Source: Candidatus Caccousia avicola (GTDB lineage: Bacteria; Bacillota; Clostridia; Oscillospirales; Acutalibacteraceae). Taken from it: 52,235 nucleotides of DNA. Under the pieces are notes generated by a model. The model did no database searches. It saw nothing but the letters and a program-made list of their open reading frames with translations, and was not told the origin of the DNA. Positions 9,961-17,370 of this stretch are shown one piece after another. Numbering within the stretch: the stretch's first letter is position 1; each line of letters opens with the position of its first letter. Location of the stretch: NCBI GenBank assembly GCA_018712435.1, contig DVGZ01000013.1, positions 1 to 52,235 of the forward strand. The letters run 5' to 3'. The translations under genes were made by a program, and so were the position numbers.

Positions 9961-10383
9961 GTGAAACACCATCGGATTTTATGTCTTGCTCTGGCGCTCT
10001 GCCTGCTGTGCGGGCTGTCGGCCTGCGGAAAAAAGGGCGAAACGCCCCCGTCCGCTTCCTCCGCCGCTTCTGAAACTTCGGATGCTTCCTCCGGCGCCGA
10101 AAGCGGCACGGCAGCCGTCTCCATCACCATCCCGTTCGTGGTGGTGCCGGAGCTGACGGTGCGCTTTGTCGACATGGTGCAGGTGATCAACGTGCAGGAG
10201 GGAAGCTCGCTCAACGTGCGCGAGGGCCCCGGCACAAGCTACCCGGCGCTCGGCAGCGCAAAGCCGGGAGAACGCTTTCCATATCTGGGCGAGAGCGAGG
10301 GCTGGCGGAAGATTATCTTCGGCGGCGAGGAAGCCTACGTCTCCCCTGAATTCAGTGAAGTGATCTCCGTTCCCGCTTCGTGA
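9961..10383 (+). CDS. Lipoprotein with bacterial SH3 domain
   Basis: This 140-aa exported protein starts with GTG at 9961 behind GGGGAGG. Residues 1-22 are a lipoprotein signal ending in the lipobox LSAC, so C22 is the lipidated residue. A Ser/Ala/Glu-rich linker (about 25-55) leads to an SH3b-type fold at about 75-138, with the family hallmark SLNVREGPGTSY and the closing WRKIIFGGEEAYVSPEF. Such domains usually bind peptidoglycan or cell-wall peptides, so this is probably a membrane-tethered wall-binding or sensing protein. It has its own promoter and ends in a strong terminator shared with the convergent gene. Confidence 0.85.
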   Translation: MKHHRILCLALALCLLCGLSACGKKGETPPSASSAASETSDASSGAESGTAAVSITIPFVVVPELTVRFVDMVQVINVQEGSSLNVREGPGTSYPALGSAKPGERFPYLGESEGWRKIIFGGEEAYVSPEFSEVISVPAS

Positions 10384-10408
10384 TCCTTGAAAGGAAAATA
10401 AATGACAG

Positions 10409-10446
10409 AAAAAGCCTGTTCCGGCGTCAAACCGGAACAGGCTTTT
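10409..10446. terminator. Bidirectional intrinsic terminator
   Basis: AAAAGCCTGTTCCGG and its perfect complement form a 15-bp stem with a 7-nt loop. There are A/T runs on both sides, so it can end both the lipoprotein gene and the convergent FliG-C-like gene. Confidence 0.9.
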
Positions 10447-10447
10447 G

Positions 10448-10753
10448 TTATGATCCCGTGCAGGGTTCGATCGGCAAACCATCTTCCTCATGGCACCCTG
10501 CGATCGCTTCCAGCTTCGCCAAAACAAGCTTCTGCGCACACTCCACATCGATGAGCCGCGGATAGCAGCACAGCTCCATCCGTTCCATCAGCTCCGGCCG
10601 GATCCGCAGAAACCGGGAACGCATCTCGTTATCGACTCCTTTGAGTGCCAGCGCCAGCTCCAATCCGGGGAAGGCGTCCAGCAGCCACCAGCCTCCGGAC
10701 AAAGGATGATCCGGGAGACTGCGGCTCAAATACGGAAAATTGACTTTGCCCAT
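10448..10753 (-). CDS. Stand-alone FliG C-terminal-domain-like protein
   Basis: This 101-aa protein consists largely of a domain resembling the last part of the flagellar switch protein FliG. The pattern ELALALKGVDNEMRSRFL, then an Arg/Met-rich helix, then RLIDVECAQKLVLAKLEAI (residues 31-84) matches the FliG armadillo/C-domain rhythm of ALKG, release helix and DVEEAQ. The N- and middle domains are absent. No flagellar gene lies nearby, so a direct motor role is doubtful; a chemotaxis-related or unrelated scaffold role is possible. The ATG at 10753 is preceded by GGAAAGGAG; a nearer ATG is out of frame. It ends at a shared terminator. Confidence 0.7.
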   Translation of the reverse strand: MGKVNFPYLSRSLPDHPLSGGWWLLDAFPGLELALALKGVDNEMRSRFLRIRPELMERMELCCYPRLIDVECAQKLVLAKLEAIAGCHEEDGLPIEPCTGS

Positions 10754-10849
10754 ACAACATGACTCCTTTCCTGGTTGTGAGAGCAGTTTATCATAGAGAA
10801 GACCGCCAAGAGGGACATACGAATTGACACAGGAAACGGGAAAACAAAA

Positions 10850-10889
10850 AGACAGACGGCCGGCCAATACCATGCCAGTCCGTCTGTCT
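10850..10889 (-). terminator. Minus-strand intrinsic terminator of a small transcript
   Basis: On the minus strand AGACAGACGG pairs with CCGTCTGTCT (10-bp stem, 20-nt loop), directly followed by TTTTGTTTT. The plus side has no U-run. It lies upstream of the FliG-like gene, so it must end RNA coming from the 10890-11080 interval. Confidence 0.75.
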
Positions 10890-10920
10890 GTATCGTTGTC
10901 TCCGCTGTGCTATACTTGGT

Positions 10921-11061
10921 TCACGCTTTGACCGATGTAGTAAAAGTGTGTGAGAAATGGTTCAAACAGGTATCGCGATCCTCGAAGAAAATCGTGTGCA
11001 GTTCCACACAGTCGGCCCTTTCGTCTTTGCTGCGCAGCAGCAGGTAGAGAAAATCCCGCAT
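10921..11061 (-). CDS. Possible 46-aa small protein (or sRNA body)
   Basis: An ATG at 11061 opens 46 codons between a plausible minus-strand promoter (11083-11111) and a good minus-strand terminator (10850-10889). The peptide begins MRDFLYLLLRSKDERADC and is otherwise unrecognised. Its ribosome binding site is weak (GGA only). The roughly 230-nt transcript may therefore be a small RNA rather than a message. The upstream codons of the same frame run antisense into the metallo-hydrolase gene, so a longer protein is unlikely. Confidence 0.3.
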   Translation of the reverse strand: MRDFLYLLLRSKDERADCVELHTIFFEDRDTCLNHFSHTFTTSVKA

Positions 11062-11082
11062 TTTTCCAAATAGATCGTGTAA

Positions 11083-11111
11083 ATGATAGCACATCACCAC
11101 CTGCATCACAA
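11083..11111 (-). promoter_or_regulatory. Minus-strand promoter overlapping the metallo-hydrolase ribosome binding site
   Basis: On the minus strand TTGTGA (11106-11111) and TATCAT (11083-11088) are 17 bp apart. The -35 element touches the AAGGAGG (11110-11116) of the divergent gene. RNA would start near 11076 and end at the hairpin at 10850-10889. Confidence 0.5.
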
Positions 11112-11121
11112 GGAGGTCTTT

Positions 11122-12330
11122 ATGAAACTGACGATCCACCGCGGCACCCACCAGATCGGCGGCTGTGTCACCGAGATCACAACAGCCACCACCCGCATCT
11201 TTCTGGACTTTGGAGCGGAGCTTCCCGGCCCGAACGGAGAAATCAGACAGGAGACGCTCTCCATCCCCGGTTTGACGGAGGGCAATCCCCGCTGCGACGG
11301 TGTGTTCTTCACGCATGCCCATGGCGACCATATGGGAAATATTCATCGCATTCTGCCTGCTGTACCCCTTTACATGGGAAAGGCAGCCAGAGCCATCAGC
11401 CTGGTGCTCAACCAACAGCTGGACACCGTGATGAACCGGGAGCGGCAGTTGGCTGCTTTTCAGCGGGCACACATCTTTACGGCGGGCGAAGCCATATCGG
11501 TGGGGGACATCACCGTGACCCCCATTTGGGTGGATCACTCCGCCTTTGACTCCTACATGTTCCTCATTGACGCTGACGGTATCCGGGTTCTCCACACCGG
11601 AGATTTCCGGGGACATGGCCGGTATGGATGTTCCCTCCCCCGTGCGCTGCACACTTACGCCAAGAATGTGGACTGGCTGATCACTGAGGGAACCATGCTC
11701 TCCCGCCCTCACGAAAACGTCCGATCCGAGTGGGAACTTTCGGAGGAAGCCGGGAAGATTCTAAAGAAACATCAGCGGGTTTTTGTCCTGTGCTCCTCCA
11801 CCAACATCGACCGTATCCACACCTTCTGCCGTGCCAATCCTGATCGCCGCCCCATTGTTTGCGATCGTTACCAAAAAAACGTGCTGGATACGGCAGTGAA
11901 CAACGCCCCCGGCTGGCTGAACGGCTATGATTTCCGGCAGGTCATCCCCGATTCGCCCCGAAATCAAAAGCTCCATGAGTGGATGGACGAGAAAGGATTC
12001 CTGATGTTTGTCCGAGCCAACGATCACTTTCGGAAGAGGATGGAATTCTGCAAGGGCAGCTGCAAGGTGATTTACTCCATGTGGAACGGCTACCGGGAAG
12101 GACCTATGCAAAACGCGCGGATCGTGGACTTTCTGGATGGCTTTGACGTGATCCCTCTCCACACCAGCGGTCATGTCACACCGACCGACCTGCGCCGGGT
12201 ATATGAGGGCGTTCGTCCCCGCCGGGGCGTTATCCCGATGCACACGGAGAACCCGGAGGGCTTCCAGCGCATCATCCCGGCGGAAAAGCTACGGTTTCTG
12301 CGGGACGGCGAGACCTTCTTGCTGGATTAA
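11122..12330 (+). CDS. RNase J-like metallo-beta-lactamase-fold hydrolase
   Basis: This 402-aa protein has the metal-binding motif HAHGDH (residues 65-70), a downstream metal aspartate in HTGDFRGHG and a late HTSGH motif, the set seen in MBL/beta-CASP nucleases such as RNase J. It begins RGTHQIGGCVTEI, as RNase J-type proteins do, but is shorter than the usual 550 aa, lacking the C-terminal dimerisation domain. It probably cuts a nucleic-acid phosphodiester; the substrate is unknown. The ATG has a perfect AAGGAGG. It faces the ADP-ribosylglycohydrolase gene across a shared terminator. Composition looks slightly less GC-biased than the flanks. Confidence 0.8.
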   Translation: MKLTIHRGTHQIGGCVTEITTATTRIFLDFGAELPGPNGEIRQETLSIPGLTEGNPRCDGVFFTHAHGDHMGNIHRILPAVPLYMGKAARAISLVLNQQLDTVMNRERQLAAFQRAHIFTAGEAISVGDITVTPIWVDHSAFDSYMFLIDADGIRVLHTGDFRGHGRYGCSLPRALHTYAKNVDWLITEGTMLSRPHENVRSEWELSEEAGKILKKHQRVFVLCSSTNIDRIHTFCRANPDRRPIVCDRYQKNVLDTAVNNAPGWLNGYDFRQVIPDSPRNQKLHEWMDEKGFLMFVRANDHFRKRMEFCKGSCKVIYSMWNGYREGPMQNARIVDFLDGFDVIPLHTSGHVTPTDLRRVYEGVRPRRGVIPMHTENPEGFQRIIPAEKLRFLRDGETFLLD

Positions 12331-12368
12331 AAAAACTCCATCGGCTTTTTGAGTCGATGGAGTTTTTT
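12329..12368. terminator. Bidirectional terminator between convergent genes
   Basis: A 14-bp stem, AAAAAACTCCATCG with CGATGGAGTTTTTT, has A/T runs on both flanks. It overlaps the stop of the metallo-hydrolase gene and also serves the convergent gene ending at 12410. Confidence 0.9.
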
Positions 12369-12409
12369 CCGCTGGTTTCCTTTTCACACCGTGCGCACCA
12401 GGCAGCCGT

Positions 12410-13870
12410 CTAGTAGCGGCCCTCTTTGGGAGGAATCGCGTCCTCATCGAAGGGATCGTAATCGGGCCAGCGGTCATAGCGAATCTCATAGCCCAGTGCA
12501 TTCAGCTGGGCAAAGTCGCGCTGCATCGTGCGGCGGGAGACATGGGGAAAGGTTTCGCGATACCATTTGTCGCAGTTTTCCCAGGGGATTTCCCGCATCA
12601 CCAGACAGAGACGGCGAAGCTTTTGCACAAGCCGTTCCTGGATCCTGTTCTTGATCGGCGCGGGATGGGCATATGTGCCTTGATCGAGAAAATAGACGCG
12701 CCCCTTTGAACGAACACGGATATTTTCTCCCGCCTGGCGCAGCAGCGCGATATCCCGCTGGAAGGTTTTGGTGCAGCCATCCAGACTGAGACGCAGCCCT
12801 TCCATGGAGATTCCCTCCGGGCAGTGAAGAATCAGATGGTAAACGGACAGCACCCGGCTGATCCTGGAGATTTTCCGAAACGTGGGATCCGGGCGGTTTT
12901 TTTCCGGAACAATCGTCTCGGCAAACCGCCGGGCGCGCTCCTCGATCTCGTCATAGTGCGCCGTGACGCAGCGCCAATCCGGGGGAATCTGCTCTTTACC
13001 ATACCAGAGCCCGGCCAATGCACCGGCCACGGCCGCAGTGGTGTCTGTATCCTCCCCCAGATTGACCGCTTTCAAAACACATTGATCATAGCTTTTGGTA
13101 GTCAGCAGACACCAGAGAGCCGCTTGCAGGGTGTGCAGCACAAAGCCGCTGCTTTTCACCTCCTGCTCCCGCCATCTGTGGATCGATTGCAGGGACGTAA
13201 ACTCCCGGTAAACCCATCTGAAAAAATCTGTTCTGCGGTAGTAAGCAAGAGCGTCCGAAACGCCCCTTTGAACGGCTTCCTGCAGCGGCTTCCCGCTGCA
13301 CAGAGCGAAAATCACATTGCAGAAAATCCCGCAGGCCATGAGACAGCGGGGATGCGCATGGGTACAGTAGGAAGTGTTATGGATGATCTCGGCGGCATGG
13401 TGGTCCAGACTTTCCAATGAATACTGTCCGCAGAGATAGAGGGCCGTGGGAAAGATCCGCATCAGCGAGCCGTTGCCGCAGGCGTTTTCCGCCTTATCGC
13501 CGCAGAAAACAGGGGGCCTGCCCCGATCGAAGCAGTGTATAGCCTTCTGTACCGTGATTCCCACATCAAACACCTCGCCGTGGGCTGTATTCTCTGCGGC
13601 AGAAAGCCAGCGGGAGAACCGCTGCATCTGATCTTCGTAGTCCACACCGTGCTCCATCAGGGAATCCATGGTACAGAGCACCATGCTGGTATCGTCGGAC
13701 CAGGTGCCCGCCGGCTGTTGATGCGCACCGCCGGACCGCATGGCCGTGACCGGATGCTTTTGCATCTCCCTACGGCTCATGAATTCGGCGGGCACCCCCA
13801 GAGCGTCCCCCACGACACTCCCCAGGACAGCACCTTCCACTTGCTTGATAAAGCGTTCCCTGTTCTTCAT
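12410..13870 (-). CDS. ADP-ribosylglycohydrolase fused to two winged-helix domains
   Basis: This 486-aa protein has two parts. Residues about 5-322 are an ADP-ribosylglycohydrolase (DraG/ARH) domain with both metal motifs intact: GTWSDDT (D59, D60, T61) and GEDTDT (D274, D276, T277). Residues about 335-396 and 415-468 are two winged helix-turn-helix segments, each with a recognition-helix pattern (TKTFQRDIALL; SRRTMQRDFAQLNALGY) like those in DeoR/WYL-type regulators. The enzyme half would remove ADP-ribose from proteins or nucleic acid, or bind free ADP-ribose; the other half would bind DNA. The ATG at 13870 has AGGAGG 11 nt upstream. Regulatory logic is inferred. Confidence 0.82.
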   Translation of the reverse strand: MKNRERFIKQVEGAVLGSVVGDALGVPAEFMSRREMQKHPVTAMRSGGAHQQPAGTWSDDTSMVLCTMDSLMEHGVDYEDQMQRFSRWLSAAENTAHGEVFDVGITVQKAIHCFDRGRPPVFCGDKAENACGNGSLMRIFPTALYLCGQYSLESLDHHAAEIIHNTSYCTHAHPRCLMACGIFCNVIFALCSGKPLQEAVQRGVSDALAYYRRTDFFRWVYREFTSLQSIHRWREQEVKSSGFVLHTLQAALWCLLTTKSYDQCVLKAVNLGEDTDTTAAVAGALAGLWYGKEQIPPDWRCVTAHYDEIEERARRFAETIVPEKNRPDPTFRKISRISRVLSVYHLILHCPEGISMEGLRLSLDGCTKTFQRDIALLRQAGENIRVRSKGRVYFLDQGTYAHPAPIKNRIQERLVQKLRRLCLVMREIPWENCDKWYRETFPHVSRRTMQRDFAQLNALGYEIRYDRWPDYDPFDEDAIPPKEGRY

Positions 13871-13911
13871 CGTCCAGACCACCTCCTGTGCTATGATTGC
13901 AGGCTGTGATT

Positions 13912-13940
13912 ATTGTAGCACAGGCAATTGTCACCGTAAA
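13912..13940 (-). promoter_or_regulatory. Probable promoter of the ADP-ribosylglycohydrolase gene
   Basis: On the minus strand TTTACG (13935-13940) and TACAAT (13912-13917) are 17 bp apart, 42 bp upstream of the start codon. The -35 element is weak. Confidence 0.55.
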
Positions 13941-13979
13941 GACAGACGGAATGGCGCGCGGCCAGCACCACCGCCGCCG

Positions 13980-14177
13980 TCACCACAACGGCCAGCCGCT
14001 TGCGCCGCAGGTAGCGCCGGTCGCGGCGTGGTCGGCCCCCGCGCGGAGCATGGCGGCGGTGGCGGCGCTGTTCGTCCCGACCGCCGCGACCTCTGCACGC
14101 GGCAGCGCTTTTTTCAGCGCGGCGACAAGCTGCTTTCCCACGCCGCCGCCCTGCGCGTCAATGACTAAAATGTTCAT
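13980..14177 (-). pseudogene. Truncated DUF3842 gene
   Basis: A perfect AAGGAGG and ATG open a reading frame whose first 54 residues match the N-terminus of DUF3842 proteins: MNILVIDAQGGGVGKQL, then VGTNSAATAAMLRAGADHAATG. This is a Rossmann-like start with the nucleotide-type glycine loop. Family members run to about 135 aa and continue with a VxVxPIGI-type second half. Here the match ends near residue 54 and the frame closes after 11 unrelated residues. The missing 3' half was not found on the other side of the 10.8-13.9 kb patch. I read it as a gene cut by a rearrangement. Confidence 0.7.
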
Positions 14178-14294
14178 AATACCTCCTTGGTGCAACCCTT
14201 TTTTCAAAACGCAGACAATACCCGCAGCGGCCCGCACAGCAGCCTTTTCCCCGCTTTTGTATCGCTCCGCAGTCACAACGCGGGTGTACAGCAA

Positions 14295-14396
14295 GACCCC
14301 CTTGCGACGTGAGATCGCAAGGGGGTCGATTGGTTTCGCTCAGGTTCGCCGCGGCCACGCGGCGTGCGCGAATTGCGTCAAGGCTCAGCCTTGGAG
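14295..14396. repeat. Dispersed intergenic repeat, copy A (also pckG terminator)
   Basis: It begins with a 13-bp stem (GACCCCCTTGCGA, 14295-14307, with its complement 14315-14327). It ends with GCGCGAATTGCGTC and the palindrome CAAGGCT-C-AGCCTTG (14379-14393). The same two landmarks in the same order occur in copy B. The palindrome contains the pckG stop codon. The hairpin probably ends pckG transcription. Confidence 0.7.
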
Positions 14397-16151
14397 ACGG
14401 TCTTTCAGGCTGTTCAGCTGATCGCGGAGCTCGGCGGGCAGCTTGTCGCCAAACTTCTTGTAGAACTCCTCGATGCCCTCGGCTTCCTTCATCCACTGGT
14501 CGTTGTTGACCTCGAGGATGCTCTTGAGGGTGTCGATGCTGAAGTCCAGGCCTTCGAGGTTGATGTCCTCAGCCTTCGGGACATAGCCGATCGCGGTCTC
14601 GTCGGCGTCGACCTTGCCCTCGCAGCGGTCGATGATCCACTCGAGAACGCGGAGGTTGTCGCCGAAGCCCGGCCAAATGAAGTGGCCCTCGTCGTCAAGA
14701 CGGAACCAGTTAACATTGAAGATCTTCGGGGCCTTGTCGCCAAGCTTCTCGCCCATCTCGATCCAGTGCTTGAAGTAGTCGCCCATGTGGTAGCCGCAGA
14801 AGGGCAGCATAGCCATGGGATCGCGGCGCACAACGCCGACAGCGCCGGTCGCGGCAGCGGTCGTCTCGGAAGCCATGATGGAGCCTACGAATACGCCGTT
14901 GTTCCAGTCGCGGGACTGATACACCAGAGGAGTGGTCTGTGCGCGGCGGCCGCCGAACACGATAGCGGAGATCGGCACGCCTGCGCCGTTCTCAAACTCG
15001 CTGCTGATGCAGGGGCAGTTCTTGGCGGGAGCGGTGAAGCGGCTGTTCGGATGAGCGCCCTTCTCCGTGCTGGTCTTGCCGTTCCAGGGGTTGCCCTTCC
15101 AGTCGACAGCATTCTCAGGCGGATTCTTGTCCAGGCCCTCCCACCACACGGTGTTGTCGTCCAGGTTGTGAGCGACGTTCGTGAAGATGGTGCCCTGACG
15201 GGTGGTGTGCAGAGCGTTCGGGTTGGACTTCTCGTTGGTGCCGGGGGCAACGCCGAAGAAGCCGTTCTCCGGGTTGATGGCCCACAGGCGGCCGTCGGGA
15301 CCAACGCGCATCCAGGCGATGTCGTCGCCGACCGTCCAGACCTTGTAGCCCTTCGCACGGTATCCCTCCGGCGGAATCAGCATGGCCAGGTTGGTCTTGC
15401 CGCACGCGGACGGGAACGCAGCGGTAACGTACTTAATCTCACCCTTCGGGTTCTGCACGCCGAGGATCAGCATATGCTCGGCCATCCAGCCCTCGTTCTT
15501 GCCCTGGAAGGAAGCGATACGCAGAGCAAAGCACTTCTTGCCCAGCAGAACGTTTCCGCCGTAGCCGGAGTTCACGGAGATGATCGTATTGTCCTCAGGG
15601 AAGTGGCAGATGTAGCGCTTCTCAGCGTCGATCTGGCACTTGCAGTGCAGGCCGCGCACCCAGTCGTTGCTGTCGCCCAGAGCCTCCCAGACCTTCTCGC
15701 CCACGCGGGTCATGATGGCCATGTTCAGCACGACATAGATGGAGTCGGTCAGCTCAACGCCAGCCTTGGCGAAATGGGAGCCGACAGGGCCCATGGAGTA
15801 GGGGATGACATACATCGTGCGGCCCTTGTAGCTGCCCTTCGCGATGTCATACAGCATCTTGTACGCCTTCTCGGGATCCATCCAGTGGTTGGTCGGGCCG
15901 GCGTCCTCCTCCTTCTTGGAGCAGATGAAGGTTCTGTCCTCCACACGGGCAACGTCGTTGACGGCGGTGCGGTGCAGATAGCAGCCCGGCAGCTTCTCCT
16001 CGTTGAGCTTAATCATTTCGCCCGTGGAGCAGGCCTGCTTGCGCAGCTCCTCCAGCTGAGCCTCTTCACCCGTAATCCACACGATGTTATCGGGGGTTAC
16101 GAGCTCTTTCATGTTTTCAATCCAGTTCAAAACGGACTTGTTCTGAGTCAT
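14385..16151 (-). CDS. pckG: GTP-dependent phosphoenolpyruvate carboxykinase
   Basis: This 588-aa cytosolic enzyme interconverts oxaloacetate + GTP and PEP + CO2 + GDP. The phosphate-binding loop FPSACGKTN (residues 246-254) carries the reactive cysteine C250 typical of the GTP class, and GDDIAWM (275-281) holds metal-binding aspartates. Length fits the GTP family (about 600 aa), not the shorter ATP family. In a fermenter it may run toward CO2 fixation. The ATG at 16151 follows AAGGAG; an in-frame GTG at 16172 precedes that site and is not used. Its own strong promoter lies at 16201-16229. Confidence 0.97.
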   Translation of the reverse strand: MTQNKSVLNWIENMKELVTPDNIVWITGEEAQLEELRKQACSTGEMIKLNEEKLPGCYLHRTAVNDVARVEDRTFICSKKEEDAGPTNHWMDPEKAYKMLYDIAKGSYKGRTMYVIPYSMGPVGSHFAKAGVELTDSIYVVLNMAIMTRVGEKVWEALGDSNDWVRGLHCKCQIDAEKRYICHFPEDNTIISVNSGYGGNVLLGKKCFALRIASFQGKNEGWMAEHMLILGVQNPKGEIKYVTAAFPSACGKTNLAMLIPPEGYRAKGYKVWTVGDDIAWMRVGPDGRLWAINPENGFFGVAPGTNEKSNPNALHTTRQGTIFTNVAHNLDDNTVWWEGLDKNPPENAVDWKGNPWNGKTSTEKGAHPNSRFTAPAKNCPCISSEFENGAGVPISAIVFGGRRAQTTPLVYQSRDWNNGVFVGSIMASETTAAATGAVGVVRRDPMAMLPFCGYHMGDYFKHWIEMGEKLGDKAPKIFNVNWFRLDDEGHFIWPGFGDNLRVLEWIIDRCEGKVDADETAIGYVPKAEDINLEGLDFSIDTLKSILEVNNDQWMKEAEGIEEFYKKFGDKLPAELRDQLNSLKDRLQG

Positions 16152-16200
16152 TTCGATCGTTTCTCCTTTCACTGGTCTGAATAAGCCGATATCTTTCTTT

Positions 16201-16229
16201 ATTATAATCTATTGTTAAGAAATAATCAA
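16201..16229 (-). promoter_or_regulatory. Promoter of pckG
   Basis: On the minus strand TTGATT (16224-16229) and a consensus TATAAT (16201-16206) are 17 bp apart in an AT-rich block between tsaD and pckG. Confidence 0.85.
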
Positions 16230-16259
16230 TTAAAATTATATGAATGGGACAAGATTATT

Positions 16260-17285
16260 TCAAAAATCTTCCGGCCCCGAAGCGGCGATCTCCATGGAAG
16301 CGCAGGCGTTGAGCGCTGTCGAAGCAAGGTTCCCGGCCTGGTATTCATAGTACGCCTGCGAGCCGATCATCGCCGCGTTGTCGCCGCACAGGGAGAGGTC
16401 CGGGCGGCAGAAACGCCAGCCATTCGCCGCGCATTCCGCTTCCAGACTCCGGCGCAGCAGGGAATTCGCGGACACGCCGCCCGCGATGACAAGCGTTTTC
16501 GCGCCGGTATCCTTCGCCGCGCGCACAAAATTCTTCACCAAACATTCCACCACGGCGCGGCGGTAGGACGCGGAGAGATCCGGCACGGAAAGCGTCTGCC
16601 CCTTCTGGGACGCGTTGTGCAGCAGGTTGATGACGGCCGTTTTCAGGCCGGAAAAGCTGAAATCGTAGGGCGCGCCGTCGACGGAGGGACGCGGAAGCGA
16701 AAAGGCCCGGTCATCCCCGCCCTCTGCCACGCGATCCAGCTCCACGCCGCCGGGATACGGCATTCCCATGGCGCGGGCCGCCTTATCGAAGGCTTCACCC
16801 GCCGCGTCGTCCCGCGTGCGGCCAAGCACCCGCAGATGGGTGTAGTCCTGCACCTCAATAATATGGCTGTGCCCGCCCGATACGACCAGGCACAAAAACG
16901 GCGGCGTGAGGTCGGGCGTGGTGATGTAGTTCGCGGCGATATGCCCGCGCAGATGATGCACCGGGATCAGCGGCTTTTTCGCGGCCAGCGCAAGCCCCTT
17001 GGCAAAGCTCACGCCCACCAGAAGCGCGCCGATCAGGCCGGGCGCGTAGGTCACGGCCACGGCGTCCACCTCAGAGAGCGTCATGCCCGCCTGGGAGAGC
17101 GCCTCGCGCGTCACACCCGCCACAGCCTCGCAGTGCCGCCGGGAGGCGATCTCCGGCACCACGCCGCCGTACAGCCGGTGCTCCTCCACCTGCGAAGCGA
17201 CAATATTCGACAGGACGGTTCTTCCGTCCTCCACCACCGCGGCGGCTGTCTCATCGCAGGAACTTTCCAAAGCCAGAATTCGCAT
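16260..17285 (-). CDS. tsaD: tRNA N6-threonylcarbamoyladenosine transferase TsaD
   Basis: This 341-aa protein is the ASKHA-fold enzyme that moves threonylcarbamoyl from TC-AMP to A37 of ANN-decoding tRNAs, working with TsaB and TsaE (not in this window). Signature features are LALESSCDET at the start, the metal pair H111 and H115 in HHLRGH, LVVSGGHSH, and AGGVSANSLLR near residue 285. An Arg stands where many homologues have Glu between the two histidines. The ATG at 17285 has AAGGAGG upstream; longer versions run into the upstream gene. It lies 85 bp after the AI-2E-type gene and may be co-transcribed. Confidence 0.96.
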   Translation of the reverse strand: MRILALESSCDETAAAVVEDGRTVLSNIVASQVEEHRLYGGVVPEIASRRHCEAVAGVTREALSQAGMTLSEVDAVAVTYAPGLIGALLVGVSFAKGLALAAKKPLIPVHHLRGHIAANYITTPDLTPPFLCLVVSGGHSHIIEVQDYTHLRVLGRTRDDAAGEAFDKAARAMGMPYPGGVELDRVAEGGDDRAFSLPRPSVDGAPYDFSFSGLKTAVINLLHNASQKGQTLSVPDLSASYRRAVVECLVKNFVRAAKDTGAKTLVIAGGVSANSLLRRSLEAECAANGWRFCRPDLSLCGDNAAMIGSQAYYEYQAGNLASTALNACASMEIAASGPEDF

Positions 17286-17370
17286 GTTTTTGGGGTCCTC
17301 CTTCTGCAAAACGCCGCGCCCTCTGCCCTGCAAACGGCGCGGCTCTCCATATTTCGTGTACAGCGCCGTC

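Noticed and set aside
10450-10480. GGTTCGATC resembling a tRNA T-loop.
   Set aside because: No acceptor stem, anticodon arm or D-loop can be built around it, and it lies within the FliG-C-like coding region.
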